From Pseudomonadota bacterium (GTDB lineage Bacteria > Myxococcota_A > Polyangia > Polyangiales > Ga0077539): a DNA stretch of 7,828 bases. Made by a program: the position numbers and the translations under genes. Under the pieces are notes generated by a model, which saw only the letters and a program-made list of their open reading frames with translations, was not told the origin of the DNA and did not search any database. Position 1 is the first letter of the stretch, and every line of letters begins with the position of its first letter. The DNA is taken from contig JAEYZO010000413.1 of NCBI GenBank assembly GCA_023428035.1, forward strand, positions 1 to 7,828, in the 5' to 3' direction. This document shows positions 1 to 5,196 of this stretch, in pieces.

Positions 1-1158
1 GCGCCGACCCCCGTCGCCGCCCCCGTCGAAGAGGGTCCGCCGCTCCCGCGTGACCCCGCGGGGGTGCCCGGGCTCAACCGCGTCGACCGGCTGCTGGTCG
101 CGATGTGCAGCCTCGGCGCGAGCGACCTGCACCTCTCCTCGGGTCGCCCTCCGGGCCTGCGCCTCGGCGGCGGCATCGAGCCCCTGCGCTGGGGCCCCGT
201 CGACGACCGCGAGATGGTGTCGCTCCTCAAGCCCATCACCCCGCCGCACCTCTGGGAGCAGTACGTCGACGAGGGCGACGTCGACTTCGCCTATGAGGTC
301 CCGGGGCTCTCCCGCTTCCGCGTGAACCTCTTCCGCCAGGAGCGGGGGATGGGCTCGGTGTTCCGGGTGATCCCGACGAAGATCAAGACCGCGCGGGAGC
401 TGGGCCTGCCCGACTCGGTGCGCCGCGTCGCGGGCCTGCGCTCGGGCCTGGTGCTGGTCACGGGCCCCACGGGCTCGGGCAAGAGCACCACCCTCGCGGC
501 GATCATCAACGAGATGAACGAGGCCCGACGGATGCACTTCGTCACCATCGAAGACCCCATCGAGTTCGTTCACCCGAACAAGCAGTCGCTGATGTCTCAG
601 CGCGAGATCGGGCCCCACTCGCGGAGCTTCTCCGCGGCGCTGCGAGCCGCCGTGAGAGAAGACCCCGACGCGATCCTGGTGGGCGAGATGCGCGACCTCG
701 AGACCATCTCGATGGCCCTCTCGGCGGCCGAGACCGGCGTGCTGGTCTTCGGCACGCTCCACACCAACTCCGCGGCCAAGACCCTCGACCGGATCATCAA
801 CGTCTTCCCCTCGGAGAAGCAGCCCGGCGTGAGGGGCACCCTCGCGTCGGTCACGCGCTGCGTGGTGGCCCAGCAGCTCATTCGGAAGAAGGGCGGAGGG
901 AGGGTCGCCGCGGTCGAGGTGATGTTCGGCAGCCCCGCGCTCGCGTCGATGATCCGAGAGGGCAAGACGCACCAGATCTCGGGGCTCATCAAGCTCGGCA
1001 AGAAGGAGGGCATGATCGCGATGGACGACGCCCTCCGAAAGCTCGTCGAGGAGGGCGTGATCGAGCCCGCGGCGGGGCTCGAGAAGTCCATCGACAAGGA
1101 CGAGTTCCGTCGGTGGCTGAAGGAGAACGGCGCGAGCGTGCCCGACGAGGGCCGCTGA
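1..1158 (+). CDS. pilT: PilT-family type IV pilus retraction ATPase (5' end probably outside window)
   Basis: Hexameric cytoplasmic ATPase of the GspE/PilT secretion superfamily; family members power pilus retraction and twitching motility from the inner-membrane pilus base. Counting from the GTG at 64, the protein has 364 residues. It shows the N-terminal ASDLHLSSG motif (19-27), Walker A GPTGSGKST (134-142), the Asp box TIEDPIEF (161-168), Walker B with DAILVGEMRD (202-211) and the His box GTLHT (230-234). It also has SMIREGKTHQI (295-305), matching the C-terminal PilT signature. There is no tetracysteine zinc motif and no long N1 domain, so it is not a PilB-type extension ATPase. The frame stays open through positions 1-63, encoding a Pro/Ala-rich stretch, and no clear ribosome site precedes the GTG at 64. 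I therefore treat the gene as running off the left edge. PilT versus the paralogue PilU cannot be settled here. It converges on the minus-strand operon after 6 bases. Confidence 0.93.
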   Translation, partial: APTPVAAPVEEGPPLPRDPAGVPGLNRVDRLLVAMCSLGASDLHLSSGRPPGLRLGGGIEPLRWGPVDDREMVSLLKPITPPHLWEQYVDEGDVDFAYEVPGLSRFRVNLFRQERGMGSVFRVIPTKIKTARELGLPDSVRRVAGLRSGLVLVTGPTGSGKSTTLAAIINEMNEARRMHFVTIEDPIEFVHPNKQSLMSQREIGPHSRSFSAALRAAVREDPDAILVGEMRDLETISMALSAAETGVLVFGTLHTNSAAKTLDRIINVFPSEKQPGVRGTLASVTRCVVAQQLIRKKGGGRVAAVEVMFGSPALASMIREGKTHQISGLIKLGKKEGMIAMDDALRKLVEEGVIEPAAGLEKSIDKDEFRRWLKENGASVPDEGR

Positions 1159-1166
1159 GGGCCCTC
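1147..1166. terminator. GC-rich hairpin between convergent genes, possible bidirectional terminator
   Basis: GAGGGCC at 1147-1153 can pair with GGCCCTC at 1160-1166 around a 6-base loop (1154-1159). A short outer pairing of CGAC (1143-1146) with GTCG (1173-1176) could extend it across a run of C. The hairpin spans the last codons of pilT, the 6-base gap and the stop of the acyltransferase gene, which is where transcripts from both strands should end. No T-run follows on either strand, so it is not a classical intrinsic terminator. The stem bases are partly fixed by coding sequence, so it could be accidental. Confidence 0.33.
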
Positions 1167-2193
1167 ACCCCCGTCGCCAGCGCACCCGGCGCGCGAGGCG
1201 CATCGCCGGGTCCTCGACCCAGCGCTTCATCGACCAGCCCACGAGCAGCGAGAGGGCCACCGCCGCGAGGAGGGTGATCGTCGCCCCCGCGGGGCCCATC
1301 CCCACGCGCGAGCCCACGTGCCAGACGGCCTGCCCGCCCGCGAGGGTGTGCGTGAGGTACACGCCGTAGGAGACCCCGCCGAGCCACACGAGCCAGCGAG
1401 ACGACAGCCAGCGCGAGAGCGCGCCGCGACGGCCCGCGGTCACCAGGACGGCCGCGGTGAGCCCGCCCATCAGCGGTTCGAGCCTGCCGTACACGCGCCA
1501 CGCGGCGAGCGAGAGCGCCACGGGAGCGAGGGTCATCCACAGGGCCCTCCCGCGGGTGCCGCACCACCACGCGAGGGCGCCCATCGCGAAGAGGTACAGG
1601 TGCGGCACGAACCAGTGCTTGGGCACCGCGAAGGTCATCGAGGCGTAGAGCGAAGGCGCGACGGAGAGCAACAGCGCCCACGGAGCGAGCGCGGCCCGAC
1701 GGCGGAGCGCGCACACCGCGAGGATGAAGGCGAGGTAGAGCTGCACCTCGACGGCGAGGGTCCAGTACACCTGCTGGATGGGCCGCACCCGCAGCACGCC
1801 CTGCAGGTAGAAGACGTGCGCGAGCACCTCGCTCACCGAGTGCGTCGCGGGGCCGCGGCGGGTGAGCACCGAGATCCACCCCGGGAGCAGCGCGAGCGCG
1901 ATCGAAGCCCAGTACGGCGGGTCGAGCCTCACCTGACGTCGAAGCGCGAAGCGGCCCGCGTCGCCGAGCGAGACCGGGCGCTCTCCCACCGAGTGCGCGA
2001 TCACGAAGCCGCTCAAGACGAAGAAGACCTCGACGCCCACCCACCCGTGGCGCGTCGCGCGCACGAAGCCCTCGCCCAGCGCCGCGGTGAGCCCGGGTCG
2101 CAGCCTCCCCCCGGTGAAGTGGTAGAGCATCACCGCGAAGGCGGCGAGGCCGCGCAGCGAGTCGACGAGGGTGTACCGCGGCGCGCGAGGCAA
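1165..2193 (-). CDS. Acyltransferase family 3 (OafA/YrhL-like) integral membrane O-acyltransferase
   Basis: Proteins of this family are inner-membrane enzymes of about ten helices that move acetyl or other acyl groups onto envelope carbohydrates such as O-antigen, peptidoglycan or exopolysaccharide. Family marks seen here are DSLRGLAAFAVMLYHF (11-26, with the conserved Arg14 and candidate catalytic His25), GVEVFFVLSGFVI (53-65), YWTLAVEVQLYL (143-154), LGGVSYGVYLTH (271-282) and a terminal VEDPA (326-330). Hydrophobic segments recur throughout, and 342 residues is normal for a stand-alone member with no SGNH domain. In the usual VEEQFY motif the second Glu is Val here (residue 150). The start is a TTG, chosen because the next Met (residue 22) would cut into the conserved first motif. 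A TGA two codons upstream in the same frame bars any extension. No ribosome site precedes the TTG, so translation probably depends on coupling to the upstream gene. The substrate cannot be told from sequence. Membership in a vgrG operon is unusual. Confidence 0.9.
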   Translation of the reverse strand: MPRAPRYTLVDSLRGLAAFAVMLYHFTGGRLRPGLTAALGEGFVRATRHGWVGVEVFFVLSGFVIAHSVGERPVSLGDAGRFALRRQVRLDPPYWASIALALLPGWISVLTRRGPATHSVSEVLAHVFYLQGVLRVRPIQQVYWTLAVEVQLYLAFILAVCALRRRAALAPWALLLSVAPSLYASMTFAVPKHWFVPHLYLFAMGALAWWCGTRGRALWMTLAPVALSLAAWRVYGRLEPLMGGLTAAVLVTAGRRGALSRWLSSRWLVWLGGVSYGVYLTHTLAGGQAVWHVGSRVGMGPAGATITLLAAVALSLLVGWSMKRWVEDPAMRLARRVRWRRG

Positions 2194-2199
2194 CGGTCA
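2191..2199 (-). promoter_or_regulatory. Stop-start junction TGA-CCG-TTG, likely translational coupling
   Basis: On the minus strand the 265-aa gene ends in TGA (2199-2197). One codon later in the same frame the acyltransferase starts with TTG (2193-2191). No Shine-Dalgarno-like sequence lies in the 20 bases before the TTG. Re-initiation by ribosomes that have just terminated is the simplest way to translate the downstream gene. Occasional stop readthrough would give an in-frame fusion. Confidence 0.45.
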
Positions 2200-2994
2200 A
2201 CGCAGCACGGTGAGCACGCCGCCCTCGCGACCGAGGTAGATCGGGAACGACAGCCGAGAGCCCTCAGCGTCTTCGGTGCCGCGCAGGAGCGGGCCCCAGT
2301 CCTTCGCGATGGCCTCGATGAGGCGACCGTTGGCGACGAGGCGCAGGTCGAAGTTCTCGGCCACGAGGGGCTCCATCGCCCAGCCGGGCTCGTTCCAGGT
2401 CTCGTTGAGGGCCCGCGCGGCGGAGGCCTCGTTGTCGGCCCAGTCCTCTCCGTAGGCGACCGCGGCCTCGCGGGTGGCGCGCTCCTTCCAGCGGGTGACG
2501 GCGTTGAAGTCCTTACGCGCGAAGGCCTGGTGGATGGCGCGGATCACGTCGGCGGCCTCGGTGATGGTCGGCCCGTCGAGGGTGAGCACCGGCGCGCGCT
2601 CCCAGGCCCAGGGGGCGAAGGGCGAGGCCACCTCGAAGTCTCCCGAGACCGAGTAGGGGAAGCGCTCCTCCCCGGCGCCGTCCCAGCGCAGGCGCATCAG
2701 GCCCGTGCCCGGGTCGTCTCCGGGGATGTTGTCTGGCCCGTAGGTCGACGCGTCGACGAGCACCGTCACGCCCTCGGCGGGCTGGGCGACGTCTCCGTCG
2801 CGCACCCTCGACGGAGACTCCCCCGGCCGGAGGATCACCTCCACGGAGTTCAGCCCGTCGACCATCACGTGGTTCATCGGGAAGGTCACGCCCGGCGCTC
2901 CCTCCTCGATGTGCGCCATGGGGATGTCGTTGCAGCGCACCTCGGCGGCGGCGCCCTCGACCTTCACCCTCACGATCACCGCCGCGCGCGCCAC
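2197..2994 (-). CDS. Protein of unknown function, candidate immunity or accessory protein of the vgrG operon
   Basis: This 265-residue protein has no signal peptide or membrane segment and is acidic overall. Residues 1-58 look like a small beta fold: alternating strands AVIVRVKVEG and AEVRCNDIPMAHI, then VMVDGLNSVEVILRPGE, the pattern of a domain with a gain-of-turn 'GxNxVEV' strand. Residues 143-200 are mostly helical (ADVIRAIHQAFARKDFNAV). The C-terminus returns to beta with SRLSFPIYLGREGGVLTVLR. I recognise no named family. The mixed helix and final strand pattern loosely recalls NTF2-like folds, but that is only an impression. The start is a GTG 4 bases after the stop of the upstream gene; GTG codons at residues 6, 8 and 10 are alternatives, and only a weak GGGTGA precedes it. 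Its place directly after the putative effector gene is where cognate immunity genes usually sit, so immunity is a reasonable inference. A structural or chaperone role is equally open. Confidence 0.78.
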   Translation of the reverse strand: MARAAVIVRVKVEGAAAEVRCNDIPMAHIEEGAPGVTFPMNHVMVDGLNSVEVILRPGESPSRVRDGDVAQPAEGVTVLVDASTYGPDNIPGDDPGTGLMRLRWDGAGEERFPYSVSGDFEVASPFAPWAWERAPVLTLDGPTITEAADVIRAIHQAFARKDFNAVTRWKERATREAAVAYGEDWADNEASAARALNETWNEPGWAMEPLVAENFDLRLVANGRLIEAIAKDWGPLLRGTEDAEGSRLSFPIYLGREGGVLTVLR

Positions 2995-2998
2995 GCGG

Positions 2999-4801
2999 TC
3001 ACCCGGGCAGGCGGAGCGGGCCGCCCACCTGCTTCTCGTCCATGAGCTTCATCTCGCCGGTCCAGTCGAGCCAGCCCACCACCACGGCGCGGCCCTTGGC
3101 CTTGATGCCCTTGAACTTGATCTTCTGCACGTCGAGCCCGAGGCCCTTGGCGTCTTTCACCACGTAGCCCTCGCAGCCGAAGCCGCTCTCGATGCCGCCG
3201 GTGATCTGCACCCAGCGCGAGCTGCCCACCGTACAGGTCACCTCGAGCTTGGCCTTCGAGTCTCCCTCGATCTTCTTGGGAGAGAACTCCGGCCCGGCGG
3301 GGGTCTTCCTCTCGAACGAGGCCTTCACCTTGAAGAGTGCCTCGATGGAGCCCTCGGCCTTCAGCACGAAGCCGTAGCCCTTGATGGTCAGGTCGACGCC
3401 GAAGGCGAGCTTCATCTCGACCTTGAAGACCTGAACGCCGACGTCGAGGGCGTAGCCCATGAAGACCTGGTGGTCGGTGTGCTCCTTCCAGCCCCAGGTG
3501 GCCTTGAAGAAGCCCGTGAAGACCTGGAACTCGAAGCTGAAATCCCAGCCCACCTTGGGCTTGAACGACCTGATGGCCTTCCAGATGTCTTGGAGCGTCT
3601 GGACGATGTTGTTGATCGCGTTGACGATCGCGAGCACCCGCTCGAGCACGTCGACCTTCTGGCCGTTGCGCTTCAGCACCATCTTGAAGCGCGTCGACAG
3701 GGGCTCGCTCGACGCCGGGATCGACTCGTACCACTGCGGCGTCCAGTTACCTCCGCGGTCGGCGCTCTCCCTCAGCGCGAAGCCCGAGCCCGTCTTCGGG
3801 TCGCGGTAGGCCGCGGTGAAATCCTGCCGCACGAGCTGACCGTTCTCGCGGCTGGAGGTGTACGTGCGCGTCGAGCGGTCGCTCCCCAGCCGGTTGTCGA
3901 GGGAGGCGTTGACGCTCGAATTGCGCCCCTGCGGCGTGGTGGTCGAGCTGCGGCTCGCCTGCGCGGTGATGCCCGGCAGGTTCACCCCCGCGGTGGAGGT
4001 CCACTTCACGCTCTGGTCGCCGCGGTTGGTGCTGCGCTTCACCGAGCCGTTGGCGAGCGGAGGGCAGGTGAGCTCCAGCTCCCACTGGTCGTCGGGGTAG
4101 ACCCGCACCAACGTGTGCTGCGACTTCACCGCGCCGCCGCGGGGGCGCACGCCGCAGACCTCGGCGCTCACGCGGTACACCGCGGGCGTCACGCTGAAGG
4201 CCCAGATCTCCCAGAAGGCCGCGGCCCAGCCCTTGGTGTCCGACACCCGCGCGGGGCGGTACACCGTGATCGAGGCCGCGAGCTTCGACTCGTGCAGGGT
4301 CACCGCGCCCTTGGGGTCGGTCACCCGGATCAGCGGGTGCTTGCGCGTCTTGCAGAAGGGGTGGTCCGAGACGATCGAGAAGGTGAGGTTGGTCTTCTTG
4401 TTCTCCCTGGGGCCGCCGGCGACGACCTCGATGACGGTGCCGCTGAGGTAGGGGCTCTTGACGCGGGTGCCGCCCGCGGCGAACTGAAAGTGCGCGGGGT
4501 GGGTGCGCTCCTTCGGGGGGCTCTTCGAGGGGCCGATCCAGGGCGCGTTCACCGCGGGCGGCGGGCGCTTCTCGGTGACGGTGAAGCTCTTGAGGTCGCA
4601 CGGGTCCTTCGGGATGGGCAGCCCGCAGGGGAGCCTCCCGTTGGCGGGGGTGGGCGACTGGTTGAGCCTGCACTGCGCGTCGGTCTGCGCGCGGGCGAGC
4701 TGCCCCGAGGCGGCCTGGGTGCGGGCCCGCTGCGCCGGTCGCGGAGGGGGCGGCGGCGGGGGCTTCGCGGGGGTGCCGTAGAACCAGTCCATCAGGCCCA
4801 T
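2999..4801 (-). CDS. Large protein of unknown function, candidate T6SS effector with beta-rich C-terminal half
   Basis: Six hundred residues, no signal peptide, no recognised family. Layout: a short start (MGLMDWFYG), then a run of seven prolines (14-20), then a Gln/Arg/Ala-rich helix (23-45). A Cys-containing segment follows with CGLPIPKDPCDLKSFTVTEK (59-78). Residues 100-250 are beta-like. Residues 252-333 are polar and rich in Ser, Thr, Asn and Arg. Residues 383-412 form a strongly amphipathic helix (VDVLERVLAIVNAINNIVQTL at its start). Residues 418-497 and 515-590 are alternating polar/hydrophobic beta strands broken by Gly. There are eight Cys (44, 59, 68, 150, 216, 246, 523, 543). Lack of a signal peptide, a distinct N-terminal segment and the position two genes after vgrG fit a T6SS cargo effector. 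The amphipathic helix and strands could be membrane-active, but no catalytic motif is visible. ATG starts 1 base after the upstream TGA, with GAGG at 4811-4814 placed 9 bases ahead. Existence of the gene is secure; the function is inference. Confidence 0.85.
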   Translation of the reverse strand: MGLMDWFYGTPAKPPPPPPPRPAQRARTQAASGQLARAQTDAQCRLNQSPTPANGRLPCGLPIPKDPCDLKSFTVTEKRPPPAVNAPWIGPSKSPPKERTHPAHFQFAAGGTRVKSPYLSGTVIEVVAGGPRENKKTNLTFSIVSDHPFCKTRKHPLIRVTDPKGAVTLHESKLAASITVYRPARVSDTKGWAAAFWEIWAFSVTPAVYRVSAEVCGVRPRGGAVKSQHTLVRVYPDDQWELELTCPPLANGSVKRSTNRGDQSVKWTSTAGVNLPGITAQASRSSTTTPQGRNSSVNASLDNRLGSDRSTRTYTSSRENGQLVRQDFTAAYRDPKTGSGFALRESADRGGNWTPQWYESIPASSEPLSTRFKMVLKRNGQKVDVLERVLAIVNAINNIVQTLQDIWKAIRSFKPKVGWDFSFEFQVFTGFFKATWGWKEHTDHQVFMGYALDVGVQVFKVEMKLAFGVDLTIKGYGFVLKAEGSIEALFKVKASFERKTPAGPEFSPKKIEGDSKAKLEVTCTVGSSRWVQITGGIESGFGCEGYVVKDAKGLGLDVQKIKFKGIKAKGRAVVVGWLDWTGEMKLMDEKQVGGPLRLPG

Positions 4802-4802
4802 G

Positions 4803-5192
4803 TCAGAGCACCTCGTCGTCGCTGAGCGCCGCGGTCATGGCGTCGAGGTCCTCCCTCGCGCGCGCCATCATCAGGTCGACCTTCTGCCGACCGTTCAGGC
4901 CCTCGCTCTCCAGGGTCTCCCTCGCCCACGGGATCGCGGGGTGCCGGTCGAGCTCGGCCCCGTACAGGAACATCAGGTCGCAGAGCCTCCCCACGTCGTA
5001 CTCGGTCTCGACGCCGTAGCGCGCCCCGAAGCGCGCGCCCCAGCGCACCCACTCGTAGAGGGCCTCGTCGTCCATCTCGCCGGTCTCGTCGGGCCACACC
5101 CGGCGCAGGTGCGCGGCGATGTTGTCCTCGAAGGTCTCGACCGCCGCGCGCGCGAGGGCCTCGACCTGCTCGGGGCGCACCCGCATCAGCAT
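4803..5192 (-). CDS. Small helical protein encoded directly after vgrG, putative T6SS adaptor or loading factor
   Basis: A 129-residue, soluble, acidic and almost entirely helical protein. Features seen are an N-terminal helix (RVRPEQVEALARAAVETF, 4-21), DNIAAHLRRVWP (23-34), an aromatic/Gly-rich WVRWGARFGARYGV (48-61), the stretch ETEYDVGRLCDLMF (62-75) and HPAIPWARETLES (84-96). A final acidic tail ends SDDEVL. The pattern 'HL...P', then 'A..YG...E.DV..L.DLM', then 'PWA...L' matches what I know of small uncharacterised proteins found beside VgrG and effector genes in proteobacterial T6SS islands. I cannot attach a family name. Its position between the spike gene and the candidate effector gene suggests help with loading cargo, an inference from order alone. 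ATG starts 4 bases after the vgrG stop, with a weak GGGAA 8 bases ahead; an ATG two codons in is the alternative. Confidence 0.83.
   Translation of the reverse strand: MLMRVRPEQVEALARAAVETFEDNIAAHLRRVWPDETGEMDDEALYEWVRWGARFGARYGVETEYDVGRLCDLMFLYGAELDRHPAIPWARETLESEGLNGRQKVDLMMARAREDLDAMTAALSDDEVL
4811..4814 (-). promoter_or_regulatory. Ribosome binding site for the 600-aa gene
   Basis: On the minus strand GAGG lies 9 bases before the ATG at 4801, within the last codons of the preceding gene. It is the best Shine-Dalgarno match at any start in this operon. It supports this ATG over the second in-frame ATG at codon 4. The arrangement TGACATG places the upstream stop 1 base from the start, so termination and re-initiation may also contribute. 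Confidence 0.5.
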
Positions 5193-5196
5193 GGCG

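Noticed and set aside
989..2200. Alternative minus-strand frame over the acyltransferase, running into pilT
   Set aside because: The Arg/Ala/Pro-rich product has no domain signature and would overlap the end of pilT. The neighbouring frame holds all the acyltransferase motifs.
1318..3045. Long open frame on the + strand opposite the acyltransferase and 265-aa genes
   Set aside because: The product is dominated by Arg, Glu, His and Gly and lacks hydrophobic cores. The opposite strand encodes a clear acyltransferase.
2999..4801. MIX, PAAR or Rhs motifs in the 600-aa protein
   Set aside because: I looked for the MIX pattern, PAAR repeats and YD repeats and saw none, so no named effector class can be assigned.
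2909..4825. Long open frame on the + strand opposite the 600-aa and 265-aa genes
   Set aside because: Its product is a monotonous mix of His, Leu, Arg, Gly, Val and Ala with no fold-like pattern. It mirrors the GC-rich codons of the minus-strand genes, whose proteins look real and form a tight operon.
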